Part shown: in pieces, positions 7,520 to 16,162 of the stretch
Layout: every line of letters starts with the position of its first letter
Numbering within the stretch: the stretch's first letter is position 1
Assembly: GCA_012521705.1 (NCBI GenBank)
Contig: JAAYLX010000025.1
Span: 17,573-81,572, forward strand
Direction: 5' to 3'
Source of the DNA: Clostridiaceae bacterium
GTDB taxonomy: Bacteria > Bacillota > Clostridia > DSM-8532
DNA: 64,000 bases
Notes under the pieces: model-generated
Told to the model about the DNA's origin: nothing
Databases searched by the model: none
The model's input: only the letters and a program-made list of their open reading frames with translations
Made by a program: the position numbers and the translations under genes

Positions 7520-9712
7520 ATGAAACTGTTTCGAAGGGGAAAAAGCACTAATGTAACAGGCATAACCCCAAAAAAACGTTCATTTTTGAAAGGCAAGGAA
7601 AAGGTCAAAAAACCCGTAAACCCGGATAAAAAAAGGTTAAGCCGGTTTAAGACCATCGGAGCAAAGCTGAACATCGCCTTTGTATGCACAATAATCCCTA
7701 TGATGCTGCTTGGATATTTCTCGTACAGGAACGCTGCAGCAAACATTTCTCAAACAGCGGCAGAGGCATCATTAGGGACAATGAAACAAGTCAACAAATT
7801 TCTTATTGCATCTTTAAAGAACATCGAAGACACGTCATCCCAGTTTATCAATGAAAACGACTATCGTACCTATACTTTTTCAGTAGACCGCGAATATAAC
7901 GACTCAGTACTTACAGCATCAAGTTCACTCACCAACAGCTTCTCAAATATTCTTTTCAGGAATAATCACATAGAAGGAATCCATCTGTTGCTTGATAACA
8001 ACAGGACTATTTCAACCTCAAAAAATAATGCATTTGGCGCGGATGCTTTCAAGGAGATAAAGAAAACCGGTATATATGCTGAAGCCGAGGCGAAGAACGG
8101 AGTGGCTTTTTGGGTCGGAAGCCATGCTGAAATCGACCAGTTCAGCCAAACTCCCATGAAGTATGCTTTGTCTTTGATTAGAGCAGCAAAAAACCCGTTC
8201 AATAACACCGTTATTGGGTTATTGCTTATAGATGTAAACCATGAACTTATAAAAGACGCAATTGAAGGAGTTAATCTCGGAGCCGGAAGCCAGCTTCATG
8301 TTATAACTCCTGACAAACAGGAAATCGCGTTCACTTTGGATGAAGGAAAAGCGGAGCTAATGGATTTAACCGGCACAGATTCCGCGATAGTTGACAGTGA
8401 GCATTTCCAGAAAATAGCTGAGAGCCAGGAAGCTGAAGGTTCCTTCAATGGCAGTTTTAATGGCCAGGACCACCTGATACTGCATTCAAAAGTAGGAGAC
8501 ACCGGAATTACTTTGGTAGCTCTTATCCCGACTGTCAACTTTACTTCCAGAGCTGATGGAATTAAAAGCTTTACCCTGGTCTTCACTATAGCTACAGCAA
8601 TTACTGCATTATTTGTAGGCATTTTCATATCAAGGGGCATGAGCAATGCCATAAAGAATTTTGTTGCAATATCACGTAAAGCTGCAGAGGGGGACTTTAC
8701 TGTCAGCCTTGAAACCAGGCGGAAAGATGAGTTCGGCATGCTGGCTGCGACCTTCAATATGATGATATCCAATATGAGGGAGCTTATCCAGGGAGCAAAA
8801 CAAACCGCTGAAACCGTAATTCAATCCGCGAGGACTATTGCTTTCAACTCCAAAGAAGTTGCCGTTGTTTCACAGGAAGTGGCAAGGGCGGTTGAGGAGA
8901 TATCCAAGGGCGCTCAGGCTCAGGCCTCAGACTCAGAGCAGAGTTCAGCCAAGATGGGTGGTCTTGCTGATAAAATCCAGCTGGTGTCCGATTCTGTGGA
9001 GGCCATTAAATCATATTCAAGTGATACAATGAACCATACGCAGGAAGGACTTTCCTCAGTGGTTGACCTTGAGAACAAGGCAAAAGAGACCACAGAGATT
9101 ACCCGTGCTATAATAGAGGATATTCAACTTCTTGATCAGAACTCCAAAGACATCGGCAAGATAGTTGAAGTTATTGACGGAATTTCAGACCAGACCAATC
9201 TCCTCGCTCTTAACGCTGCCATAGAGGCTGCAAGGGCAGGAGAATCGGGAAGAGGTTTCGCGGTTGTTGCCGAGGAGATCAGAAAACTTGCCGAGCAGGC
9301 TGCTACAGCTACCAAGGAAATCTCCAAGATAATTGAAAACAACCAGCAGCAGACTACGGTTACAACCAAACGCGCAAAGGCCACCGATGAAATATTGAAG
9401 TCCCAGAACCTTGCTGTTTCCAATACAATGACAGTGTTCAACACTATCGCAAATTCTATGAAGTCCCTTGTTGAGCATGTTGAGAACGTAATTTCAGGCG
9501 TGAACGAGATTAACAGCTACAAAGAAGACACGCTTATGTCCATCCAGAACATATCATCAGTTTCTGAGGAGATAGCGGCTTCCACCGAAGAGGTGACGGC
9601 GTCCACCCAGGAACAGCTGTCCAGTATAGAAGAGCTGTCTTCATACGCTCAGCAGCTTGATGAAGCCGCTGCCAAACTGCAGGAAGCCATAAAGAAATTC
9701 AAAATAGAATAA
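7520..9712 (+). CDS. Methyl-accepting chemotaxis protein
   Basis: A chemoreceptor of about 730 residues. A basic cytoplasmic N-tail of some 45 residues precedes membrane segment 1 ([20 protein letters not shown]). An extracellular Cache-like sensor of about 280 residues follows, then membrane segment 2 near residue 350 and a HAMP domain. The long signalling coiled coil has its conserved hairpin tip [19 protein letters not shown] at about residues 556-574. It transmits ligand occupancy to CheA/CheW. ATG 7520 was chosen because GGAGG (7507-7511) is well placed; a GTG at 7505 is in frame but overlaps that site. It has its own promoter directly after the sugar importer, so sensing of the same sugar is possible but unproven. 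Confidence 0.93.
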   Translation: MKLFRRGKSTNVTGITPKKRSFLKGKEKVKKPVNPDKKRLSRFKTIGAKLNIAFVCTIIPMMLLGYFSYRNAAANISQTAAEASLGTMKQVNKFLIASLKNIEDTSSQFINENDYRTYTFSVDREYNDSVLTASSSLTNSFSNILFRNNHIEGIHLLLDNNRTISTSKNNAFGADAFKEIKKTGIYAEAEAKNGVAFWVGSHAEIDQFSQTPMKYALSLIRAAKNPFNNTVIGLLLIDVNHELIKDAIEGVNLGAGSQLHVITPDKQEIAFTLDEGKAELMDLTGTDSAIVDSEHFQKIAESQEAEGSFNGSFNGQDHLILHSKVGDTGITLVALIPTVNFTSRADGIKSFTLVFTIATAITALFVGIFISRGMSNAIKNFVAISRKAAEGDFTVSLETRRKDEFGMLAATFNMMISNMRELIQGAKQTAETVIQSARTIAFNSKEVAVVSQEVARAVEEISKGAQAQASDSEQSSAKMGGLADKIQLVSDSVEAIKSYSSDTMNHTQEGLSSVVDLENKAKETTEITRAIIEDIQLLDQNSKDIGKIVEVIDGISDQTNLLALNAAIEAARAGESGRGFAVVAEEIRKLAEQAATATKEISKIIENNQQQTTVTTKRAKATDEILKSQNLAVSNTMTVFNTIANSMKSLVEHVENVISGVNEINSYKEDTLMSIQNISSVSEEIAASTEEVTASTQEQLSSIEELSSYAQQLDEAAAKLQEAIKKFKIE

Positions 9713-9831
9713 TTATTAAACAAGCATACCTTTCCGTACAGCTGTACAGAGTTTTGGGATTGGTTTAAGTACAATCCAACCAATATTTTGACAATGGTAT
9801 GTAAGTTAACTGCAAAACATGATTGATATAA

Positions 9832-9856
9832 AGAGCCCTATAAGGGCTCTTTTTCT
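9832..9856 (+). terminator. Terminator after chemoreceptor gene
   Basis: AGAGCCCT and AGGGCTCT form a perfect 8-bp stem with a tight loop, followed by a T run. Confidence 0.9.
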
Positions 9857-9866
9857 TTTGTCTTGA

Positions 9867-9914
9867 GGTCAGCAAAATCTGACCGAACTTGCCGGCGAAA
9901 AACTTTCCCGGCAA
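9867..9914. other. Two adjacent perfect small hairpins
   Basis: GGTCAG/CTGACC (9867-9884) and TTGCCGG/CCGGCAA (9889-9914) stand side by side between the chemoreceptor terminator and the decayed isomerase gene. They lack a T run. They may be a leftover leader or operator of the old operon. Confidence 0.4.
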
Positions 9915-9988
9915 CCTTAAAGGGGCCGGGTAGAGTAATGATCATATATAAATGAGAAAAAAATCACAATAGATTCAAAATTAAACGA

Positions 9989-10351
9989 TTCGACAAGGTA
10001 CGTGAAGCAGGCTTTGATTATGTGGAGTTTGGTTCCTGGGGACAACATGATGTTACCAAAATTAAGGAAGCTGTTACAAAAAACAATTTGAAAGTTGGCT
10101 GCTTTTCAGGGGACAAGGATTATAATCTGATAGATCCTGCCCACAGAAAAGAATTTATTGAATATCTTGCAAAATCTATAGATGTAGCCCATTACCTGAA
10201 CTGCAAAAATCTTGTTCTTCATTCCAATGCGCTGGGAGAAAACGGAAAGCATGTTTTAATTGAAGAGCTGAAATATGATGGTATTTTTGCTTTTGAATTA
10301 AGCCCAAAAACTACAATGGAAAAATGTATAGAGGCACTAAAGGCATTTTAA
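9989..10351 (+). pseudogene. Remnant of a TIM-barrel sugar isomerase/epimerase (hydroxypyruvate isomerase-like)
   Basis: Homology to xylose-isomerase-like TIM-barrel proteins starts at about 9989 (FDKVREAGFDYVEFGSWG) with no proper start codon or ribosome site in that frame. It runs through AHYLNCKNLVLHSNALGENGKH, then jumps straight to a C-terminal segment (YDGIFAFELSPKTTMEKC). A full-length member has roughly 260-280 residues, so about half is missing from the middle. A GTG at 10022 could initiate a 109-residue product, but it would lack most of the barrel and the catalytic residues. It lies 18 bases before the PGK-like gene, as expected of a former operon partner. Confidence 0.65.
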
Positions 10352-10369
10352 TTGTATATGGAGGCTGCC

Positions 10370-11620
10370 ATGAGATTTGGAATACGTACAATAGATGAGT
10401 TTGAATTAGAAGGCAAAACCGTTTTGTGCAGGGTTGACATTAACCAGCCCGTGGACCGAAAAAACAATACTTTAAAAGATATTACAAGAATTAAAGCCAG
10501 TGTGCCTACCATAAAGGAACTTTCCGACAAAGGAGCAAAAGTTGTGCTCCTTGCTCACCAGGGAAGCGACATAGAGTATAAAAACTTTTATACAACACAG
10601 CCTCATTCGGTTGTCCTCTCCCAACTACTTGGCCGTGAGGTCCAGTTCATTGACGATGTATGCGGTCCGGCAGCCCGTGAAAAGATCAGGTCTCTGAAAA
10701 ATGGCGAAATATTATTGCTGGATAACGTACGTTTTGTGTCAGAAGAACAGACATTGTTCGAATTGAAACTTTGCCTGACCCATGAGCAGCAGGCGCAAAC
10801 CCAGCTTGTGCAAAAACTGGCGCCTCTGGCAGACCTCTATGTTTGTGACGCCTTCGCGGCTGCTCACAGGGACCAGCCGTCATTATGCGGATTTGAACAG
10901 GTGCTTCCTTCTGCAATGGGAAGGCTGTTTGAAAAAGAGTACTGTGTCATTTCTGAACTGATGGAGAATCCTGCCCATCCATGTACCTTTGTGCTTGGCG
11001 GAGCCAAGATTTCAGATGCATTTATGATGATGGAAACCGTTATGTCAAAAGGTGTTGCAGATACGGTACTCACAGGGGGACTGGTGGCAAATATTATGCT
11101 TGCTGCAATGAATGAGGAAATTGGTTCAGGCAGCATGGAATTTATCCTGAAGTCCAACTACGGTGAGTATATTGAAAAAGCAAAGGAATTGTATCTTAAG
11201 TATCCCGGAATAATTAAGGTTCCTAATGATCTTGCCTATGTGAAAGACGGAAAAAGATGCGAAGCTGTAGTAGGCAATGTTCCGGAGGATATTACTGCCA
11301 CCGATATAGGAAGCGCTACTGCAAAACTATATTCAAATATTATAAAAGAATCCAGGACCGTGTTTATCAATGGCCCCATGGGTATCTTTGAGGCTGAGGA
11401 AACTGAATTGGGAACAAAAACTGTATGGAATGCTCTCGGTGAAACCGAAGCCTATACAGTTGTAGGCGGAGGAGACAGTATCACTGCCACAAATAAATAC
11501 GGACTGACAGAAAAAATGTCATACATCTGCACAGGCGGAGGAGCTTTAATACGATTCCTTACCGGTGAGGAACTGCCTGTTGTCAAGGCGCTCAGACACG
11601 CAGCAGAGAAGTTTAAATAA
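10370..11620 (+). CDS. Phosphoglycerate kinase-like protein, divergent
   Basis: An intact frame of 416 residues with phosphoglycerate kinase architecture. Visible are RVDINQPV, RIKASVPTIKEL, LAHQGSD, LLDNVRF, CDAFAAAHRDQPS, VLGGAKISD, NGPMGIFE, VVGGGDS and CTGGGAL. Most 3-phosphoglycerate-binding Arg/His positions and the nucleotide motifs are kept. However, the usual SHLGRP loop reads LAHQGSD, so one canonical substrate Arg is Ser; the Gln there is reminiscent of archaeal-type enzymes. GGAGG precedes ATG 10370. Such a divergent PGK outside the gap-pgk-tpi cluster is probably not the glycolytic enzyme. It may phosphorylate a related three-carbon acid. Its former neighbours are both broken. 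Confidence 0.8.
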   Translation: MRFGIRTIDEFELEGKTVLCRVDINQPVDRKNNTLKDITRIKASVPTIKELSDKGAKVVLLAHQGSDIEYKNFYTTQPHSVVLSQLLGREVQFIDDVCGPAAREKIRSLKNGEILLLDNVRFVSEEQTLFELKLCLTHEQQAQTQLVQKLAPLADLYVCDAFAAAHRDQPSLCGFEQVLPSAMGRLFEKEYCVISELMENPAHPCTFVLGGAKISDAFMMMETVMSKGVADTVLTGGLVANIMLAAMNEEIGSGSMEFILKSNYGEYIEKAKELYLKYPGIIKVPNDLAYVKDGKRCEAVVGNVPEDITATDIGSATAKLYSNIIKESRTVFINGPMGIFEAEETELGTKTVWNALGETEAYTVVGGGDSITATNKYGLTEKMSYICTGGGALIRFLTGEELPVVKALRHAAEKFK

Positions 11621-11632
11621 TGCAGCGGCAGC

Positions 11633-11725
11633 CTTTTACCAAGAATCGGAAAGACAGTTGCCGAGGCAGTTTCCGAAGCTGCCAGAAAGAGCATGGGTAA
11701 CGCATATTTAACATATATGATTTGA
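11633..11725 (+). pseudogene. Short unidentified coding remnant
   Basis: A short open stretch, LPRIGKTVAEAVSEAARKS followed by about ten residues and a stop, has protein-like composition but no start signal. It looks like the C-terminus of another deleted gene of this locus. I cannot assign a family. Confidence 0.3.
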
Positions 11726-11736
11726 GGTAAGAAACA

Positions 11737-12014
11737 GTGAACATACAACTTGGCTATGGATATGAAAAATTAAATGTTTTTCTGCCGGAAGAACAGGTTA
11801 TAGCCGTATTGAAGCCCAATAGTGTCCAGGTGGAATTAACGGGTGAAGAGTTTTCTTTGTTTCAGAATTTCCTGCAGACTTTGTAAGGAAAATGCATCTT
11901 GAGCCGTTTGAAAGGATTGAGAATGCAATAGATGCGGCCTTAAAAGAAAAAGGCGCCAATGCATCAATTATTGCTATGCCTTATGGCGGCTCTACACTGC
12001 CTGTAATGTGTTAA
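11737..12014 (+). pseudogene. Remnant of LarA-type lactate racemase (DUF2088)
   Basis: Only the two ends of the gene survive. From GTG 11737 about 37 residues match the LarA N-terminus (LGYGYEKLNVFLPEEQVIAV). After a junction near 11848 the frame changes, and the sequence resumes with a LarA C-terminus (VFFVSEFPADFVRKMHLE... ASIIAMPYGGSTLPV). A full LarA has about 420 residues, so roughly 330 are missing, including the pincer-cofactor and catalytic regions. LarA racemises lactate or related 2-hydroxy acids using a nickel-pincer nucleotide. The product here cannot function. Confidence 0.7.
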
Positions 12015-12130
12015 ATGATTACTGTAACAATTCTCAGGCGTATGAGACACATCCTCTTGTAATAAATAGAGTCCAACTTACTCCCCAGGTACTGTGTGAT
12101 TATTTATCATACAGACCATGCGGAAAGCAA

Positions 12131-12165
12131 CCGTCCCCTGTATTTGTTACAGGGGATGGTTTTTT
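12131..12165 (+). terminator. Terminator after the decayed racemase
   Basis: CCGTCCCCTGTA pairs with TACAGGGGATGG in a nearly perfect 12-bp stem followed by six Ts. Confidence 0.85.
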
Positions 12166-12182
12166 CCGGGATATTGACAACA

Positions 12183-12210
12183 GAATAATTATAAAGTACA
12201 AGCATAACTT
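12183..12210 (+). promoter_or_regulatory. Candidate sigma-E promoter of spoIIID
   Basis: GAATAATT (12183-12190), a 12-base spacer and CATAACTT (12203-12210) approximate the sigma-E -35/-10 pattern (ATAtt / CATACAnT). Sigma-E control of spoIIID is established in B. subtilis. Confidence 0.35.
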
Positions 12211-12298
12211 TAATAATAAGGGGTATAGCCTTCCGTTTTACGACATATAGTAGTATCGGGACATCAAGCCGTAAAGGCGCTGTGCGGGAGGCATGCGC

Positions 12299-12571
12299 AT
12301 GAGACATTACATAGAAGAGCGCGCCTTGGAGCTTGGCAGCTTCATTATTGAAAACAGGTCTACAGTCCGGGCGGCTGCACAGAGTTTTGGGATTAGTAAA
12401 AGTACAGTCCATAAGGATGTTACAGAAAGACTCCCTAAGCTGGACCCGTTGATGGCAGGGCAGGTAAAGAGGATACTTGACGAAAACAAAGCGGAGCGTC
12501 ATATCCGCGGGGGCGAAGCAACGAAGATGAAATATAGCAGAGATGGCAGAAATAGCAGAAAAGTCGGTTAA
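12299..12571 (+). CDS. spoIIID: Sporulation transcription factor SpoIIID
   Basis: A 90-residue DNA-binding protein that switches mother-cell gene expression between the sigma-E and sigma-K stages. The N-terminal helix-turn-helix contains FGISKSTVHKDVTERLP, nearly identical to Bacillus SpoIIID. The diagnostic RHIRGGEATKMKYSRD tail is present. Two ATGs lie 6 bases apart; the second (12299) is chosen because GGGAGG is then about 8 bases upstream, while the first would abut it. The order spoIIID-mbl-flgF-flgG is shared with B. subtilis. A terminator hairpin overlaps the stop codon. Confidence 0.95.
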   Translation: MRHYIEERALELGSFIIENRSTVRAAAQSFGISKSTVHKDVTERLPKLDPLMAGQVKRILDENKAERHIRGGEATKMKYSRDGRNSRKVG

Positions 12572-12590
12572 AAAACCGGCTTTTTGCATA
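12559..12590 (+). terminator. Terminator overlapping the spoIIID stop
   Basis: AAGTCGGTT pairs with AACCGGCTT around the stop codon and is followed by five Ts. Confidence 0.75.
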
Positions 12591-12625
12591 TTTTGATAAA
12601 ATTGCTGAATAATTCTTATTGCCTA

Positions 12626-12654
12626 TTGAAACAAGGGAAATATATTGGTAAGAT
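12626..12654 (+). promoter_or_regulatory. Candidate sigma-A promoter of mbl
   Basis: TTGAAA (12626-12631) and TAAGAT (12649-12654) have 17-base spacing and lie about 40 bases upstream of the mbl start. Confidence 0.5.
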
Positions 12655-12694
12655 TAAAATTGTGTACAATAGTTAAAAAAAGGAGTTGTAGGAT

Positions 12695-13726
12695 TTGGGT
12701 CTCGGATTGGATATTGGCATTGATTTGGGAACAGCATCAGTCCTTGTTTATGTTAAGGGCAAGGGCATAGTCCTCAGGGAACCCTCTGTTGTGGCTATAG
12801 ACAAAAATACCGACAAAATTCTCGCTGTTGGCGAAGAGGCCCGCAAGATGCTGGGTAGGACTCCGGGCAATATAGTTTCTATCAGACCTCTGCGTGACGG
12901 AGTAATTTCGGATTATCATGTAACAGAAAAAATGCTCAGGCATTTTTTGAATAAAGTATATGCAAAAAGCTTTTTCAGACTCTTTAAACCCCGTGTGATG
13001 ATTTGCGTTCCTTCCGGTGTTACCGAGGTTGAAAAAAGAGCGGTTGAAGATGCCGCAATTCAGGCTGGAGCCAGAAAAACTTACCTTATAGAAGAGCCCA
13101 TTGCTGCGGCAATCGGGGCCGGAATAGATATTACCAAAGCCTGCGGAAGCATGGTTGTAGATATCGGAGGCGGAACTACCGATATTGCTGTAATATCACT
13201 GGGAGGTACAGTTGTAAGCTCTTCAATAAAAGTTGCCGGCGATAAATTTGACGAAGCCATCATTCGCTACATGAGGAAAAAGCATAATGTGATGATAGGT
13301 GAGAGAACTGCCGAAGACCTTAAAATAAATATAGGTACCGTTTTCCCCAGACCTGCTGAAGTGAGTATGGAAGTAAGGGGAAGAAATCTGGTTTCCGGTC
13401 TTCCCAAGACAATTACCATAACTTCCACCGAATGCATGGAAGCTCTGGAAGAACCGGTGTCAAGCATTATTGAAGCTGTCCATTCTGTTCTTGAGAGAAC
13501 ACCGCCGGAACTTGCCGCTGATATTAGTGACAGAGGCATTGTTATGACAGGCGGAGGAAGTCTTGTCTACGGTATGGACAAGCTCATTCAGCAAAAAACA
13601 GGAATTAATGTAATAATTGCTGATGACGCAATTTCCTGTGTTGCTATTGGAACCGGCAAAACCCTGGACCATCTTGATTTGCTGAAAGGTTCCAAAATGA
13701 ACGAAGACCCAAGATATGTAATTTAA
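12695..13726 (+). CDS. mbl: MreB-like actin homologue Mbl
   Basis: A 343-residue bacterial actin that forms membrane-associated filaments guiding sidewall peptidoglycan synthesis. Phosphate-binding and nucleotide motifs are [36 protein letters not shown] and the GGGS/VAIGTG region. It starts at TTG 12695 with AGGAG upstream. It is a distinct paralogue of the mreB at 21815. Its place right after spoIIID supports the name mbl. It has its own promoter and a downstream terminator at 13840, so it is probably monocistronic. Confidence 0.93.
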   Translation: MGLGLDIGIDLGTASVLVYVKGKGIVLREPSVVAIDKNTDKILAVGEEARKMLGRTPGNIVSIRPLRDGVISDYHVTEKMLRHFLNKVYAKSFFRLFKPRVMICVPSGVTEVEKRAVEDAAIQAGARKTYLIEEPIAAAIGAGIDITKACGSMVVDIGGGTTDIAVISLGGTVVSSSIKVAGDKFDEAIIRYMRKKHNVMIGERTAEDLKINIGTVFPRPAEVSMEVRGRNLVSGLPKTITITSTECMEALEEPVSSIIEAVHSVLERTPPELAADISDRGIVMTGGGSLVYGMDKLIQQKTGINVIIADDAISCVAIGTGKTLDHLDLLKGSKMNEDPRYVI

Positions 13727-13776
13727 TAATTGAATATTGGGAACTCCTGACAATAGATCTTGGTTTTTGCCTGGGT

Positions 13777-13826
13777 ATTAACAGTTCGGTTACTGTTAAT
13801 ATGCCTGCGCTGAGAGATAGCAGGCA
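13777..13826 (+). other. Candidate structured RNA: two hairpins ahead of a terminator
   Basis: A perfect 9-bp stem ATTAACAGT/ACTGTTAAT with a 6-base loop is followed by TGCCTGC/GCAGGCA, a purine-rich GGGGGGGAAAAGGG stretch and then the terminator at 13840. This could be the mbl 3'UTR or an attenuated leader for the flagellar genes. It matches no riboswitch motif that I recognise. Confidence 0.4.
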
Positions 13827-13839
13827 GGGGGGGAAAAGG

Positions 13840-13867
13840 GACTGTCTCAGTCGAGGCAGTCTCTTTT
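13840..13867 (+). terminator. Terminator between mbl and flagellar rod genes
   Basis: GACTGTCTC pairs with GAGGCAGTC around a 4-base loop and is followed by TCTTTTTT. The remaining 180 bases before flgF hold only the sigma-D-like box. Confidence 0.8.
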
Positions 13868-14005
13868 TTGTGTTTTTGCTTTCTTCGGAACTGCCGGATG
13901 ATATAACGCTATCGCATGCTTTTTCGCGGCTTAATCCTGAATATGTAGTGGAACCGCTTTCTGCTGAAATAAAATCTCTTTTTGCTAATGTATTGCGAAT
14001 TTAAA

Positions 14006-14013
14006 GCCGATAT
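14006..14013 (+). promoter_or_regulatory. Sigma-D (flagellar) -10 box
   Basis: GCCGATAT matches the sigma-D/sigma-28 -10 consensus GCCGATAA at seven of eight positions and lies 37 bases before flgF. The -35 side is weaker: CTAA lies 17 bases upstream instead of TAAA at 15-16. Confidence 0.5.
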
Positions 14014-14050
14014 ATAAGTTTGAGAAATAAGTTTAAAAGGAGCCGGTTCA

Positions 14051-14830
14051 ATGATAAGAGGTCTTTATACATCCGGATACAGTATGTTGACACTCAACAG
14101 AAAAATGGATACAGTGGCCAATAATATAGCAAATGTCAATACGTACGGTTTCAAGAAGGATGTCGTAGTATTTGAAGAGTTTTCGGATGTGTTGGCAAGC
14201 CGCTTTTTTGATACTGGGAACATACCTTCCGGAAGACCAGCTCCAATAGGTAATATGGCACTTTACAATGATATTGCTGAAATACACACCGATTACACTC
14301 AGGGCACCCTTGAGCAGACCGGCCTTAACACTGATGTGGCAATTAACGGGGATGACGGGGCGTTTTTCTGTGTAGCTGTACCCGACGGTAACGGCAATTT
14401 CCGTGAATATTACACCCGGGACGGATCTTTCAAACTGGATGCAGAGGGAAGACTTGTCACCAGAGACGGATACATGGTTATGGGAAACAACGGTGCCATT
14501 GTACTGGAAGGCTCAAACTTCATAATTAGCGAAACCGGTGCGATAATTCAAAACGATGTTACAGTTGATACATTGAGAATCAGAAAATTCGAGAACCCCG
14601 AATCTTTGCGTAAATACGGCATGAATTTACTCACTGCCACCGACGAGAGTACCGACGGGGAATTTGAAGGCACTTTGCAGAACGGATTTCTTGAATGCTC
14701 AAATGTCAATACGGTAAGTGAAATGGTGGATATGATAACAGTAATCAGAGCCTATGAATCCAACCAGAAAATGATTCAATATCAGGATTCAACTTTGGAG
14801 AAAGCAGTAAACGATATTGGCAGATTATAA
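14051..14830 (+). CDS. flgF: Flagellar basal-body rod protein, FlgF/FlhO type
   Basis: A 259-residue flagellar rod subunit. The N-terminal rod signature (LNRKMDTVANNIANVNTYGFKK) and C-terminal helix (SEMVDMITVIRAYESNQKMIQ) form the coiled-coil D0 region typical of rod and hook proteins. The central domain is shorter and variable. AAGGAG precedes ATG 14051. It is followed by the distal rod paralogue, the same pair as B. subtilis flhO-flhP next to mbl. The protein is exported by the flagellar type III apparatus without a cleaved signal. Confidence 0.92.
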   Translation: MIRGLYTSGYSMLTLNRKMDTVANNIANVNTYGFKKDVVVFEEFSDVLASRFFDTGNIPSGRPAPIGNMALYNDIAEIHTDYTQGTLEQTGLNTDVAINGDDGAFFCVAVPDGNGNFREYYTRDGSFKLDAEGRLVTRDGYMVMGNNGAIVLEGSNFIISETGAIIQNDVTVDTLRIRKFENPESLRKYGMNLLTATDESTDGEFEGTLQNGFLECSNVNTVSEMVDMITVIRAYESNQKMIQYQDSTLEKAVNDIGRL

Positions 14831-14907
14831 ACCAATAAAAAATAACAGGATTAGAACAGGGACGTAAAAATCAGGACAGGATGTCGGATAAAAGAGGTAG
14901 AAAACTT

Positions 14908-15711
14908 ATGATGAGATCTTTATGGACAGCCGCATCTGGAATGAAAGCAATGCAATTCAATGTTGACACAATTGCGAACAATCTCGCAAATGTAACTACA
15001 ACCGCATTTAAAAAGGAAAAGGCTGAATTTGAGGATCTTTTATACGTCACCATGCAAAATGCATATATGGCAGAAAATGACCAAAGACCTGTTAACCTGC
15101 AGGTAGGTCACGGTGTTGTGGCAAGGGCTACTTCAAGGGACTTCAGTGCGGGAAATCTGGAGCAGACAGACAATAAATTTGATATGGCTATTATCGGAGA
15201 AGGCTTTTTCTCAATAAGAGGAGCCGACGGCAATACATACTATACAAGGGACGGAAGCTTTAAGATTTCCATGACTGAAAACGGAAAAATGCTGGCTAAT
15301 TCAAAAGGTTATCCTGTTCTTGACCAGGACGGGCTGGAGATTTACCTGGACCAGGATGCGGCCAACTATGCAATCCAGCCTACCGGAGAAATTACATACA
15401 AGGATCCTGAAACAGGGGTATCCTTACCAACCGGACAATTTATTGGTATATTCAAATTTGAAAATCCAATGGCTCTGGAAGCTGTAGGCGGAAACATGTA
15501 CAGAAGCAACGCAGCTACCGGAGAGCCTCTTATGAACATTGATTCTGAGGAACCAAGCACTATCAGAACCGGGTTTCTGGAAGCTTCCAATGTACAGGTG
15601 GTTGAAGAAATGGTCAAGCTCATAACCGCCCAGAGAGCTTATGAACTTAACTCAAAAGCCATTACCACCTCAGACGAAATGCTTCAGACAGCAAATAATA
15701 TTAGAAGATAA
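14908..15711 (+). CDS. flgG: Flagellar distal rod protein, FlgG/FlhP type
   Basis: A 267-residue distal rod subunit. It begins MMRSLWTAASGMKAMQFNVD, the standard FlgG N-terminus, and has IANNLANVTTTAFKK and a C-terminal QRAYELNSKAITTSDEML helix. ATG 14908 is preferred over the in-frame ATG 14881 because family homology starts there and AGAGGT lies about 10 bases upstream. It lies 77 bases after flgF and 28 bases before the rod-binding protein gene, forming one operon. Confidence 0.93.
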   Translation: MMRSLWTAASGMKAMQFNVDTIANNLANVTTTAFKKEKAEFEDLLYVTMQNAYMAENDQRPVNLQVGHGVVARATSRDFSAGNLEQTDNKFDMAIIGEGFFSIRGADGNTYYTRDGSFKISMTENGKMLANSKGYPVLDQDGLEIYLDQDAANYAIQPTGEITYKDPETGVSLPTGQFIGIFKFENPMALEAVGGNMYRSNAATGEPLMNIDSEEPSTIRTGFLEASNVQVVEEMVKLITAQRAYELNSKAITTSDEMLQTANNIRR

Positions 15712-15739
15712 GGTTTAGGATTATATCCGGGGAATTAGT

Positions 15740-16162
15740 ATGAAAATAGATGGTTTTGGACAGGTTAATCCTGTAGATACCCTGAAAACTTCAAAAATGG
15801 GGTCAGAAGCAACTGAATTTGAGAATATACTTAAAAAGGCCTATGACGACGGAGACAAGAAAAAGCTGAAAGAAGCCTGTGACCAGTTTGAATCCATTAT
15901 GCTGCAAATGATGTACAAGCAAATGAAGGCCACTGTCCCGGAAGGTGGTTTCATTGAAAAAAGCAGCGCCCGGAGCATCTTCGAGGACATGCTGGATGAA
16001 ACCATGATGGAGCAGGCCAGCAAAAGAGGAATGGGTCTTTCCGATATGTTGTATAAACAACTTAGCGCAAAACTTGACAGGATTTATAAAACCCAGACCG
16101 ATGAAGATGGCTCAGACACTCCGGTGACTGAAACTGATGGAGCGGAACCCAGTGAAGAATAA
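15740..16162 (+). CDS. FlgJ-like rod-binding protein (rod-binding domain only)
   Basis: A 140-residue protein carrying the rod-binding domain (EACDQFESIMLQMMYKQMKA; FEDMLDETMMEQASKRGMGL) that caps or chaperones the growing flagellar rod. The peptidoglycan-hydrolase domain found in proteobacterial FlgJ is absent, as is common in Firmicutes. The acidic C-terminal tail overlaps the start of the next gene by a few codons, so the two are translationally coupled. Confidence 0.85.
   Translation: MKIDGFGQVNPVDTLKTSKMGSEATEFENILKKAYDDGDKKKLKEACDQFESIMLQMMYKQMKATVPEGGFIEKSSARSIFEDMLDETMMEQASKRGMGLSDMLYKQLSAKLDRIYKTQTDEDGSDTPVTETDGAEPSEE

Noticed and set aside
12008..12250. 80-codon open frame after the larA remnant
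   Set aside because: It crosses a strong terminator hairpin and the candidate spoIIID promoter, and shows no family-like sequence.
13801..14004. 67-codon open frame between mbl and flgF
   Set aside because: It spans a hairpin and a terminator, with no ribosome site.
13741..14050. Cyclic-di-GMP riboswitch upstream of flagellar genes
   Set aside because: The hairpins lack the conserved bases of GEMM-type riboswitches; recorded only as an unnamed structured region.
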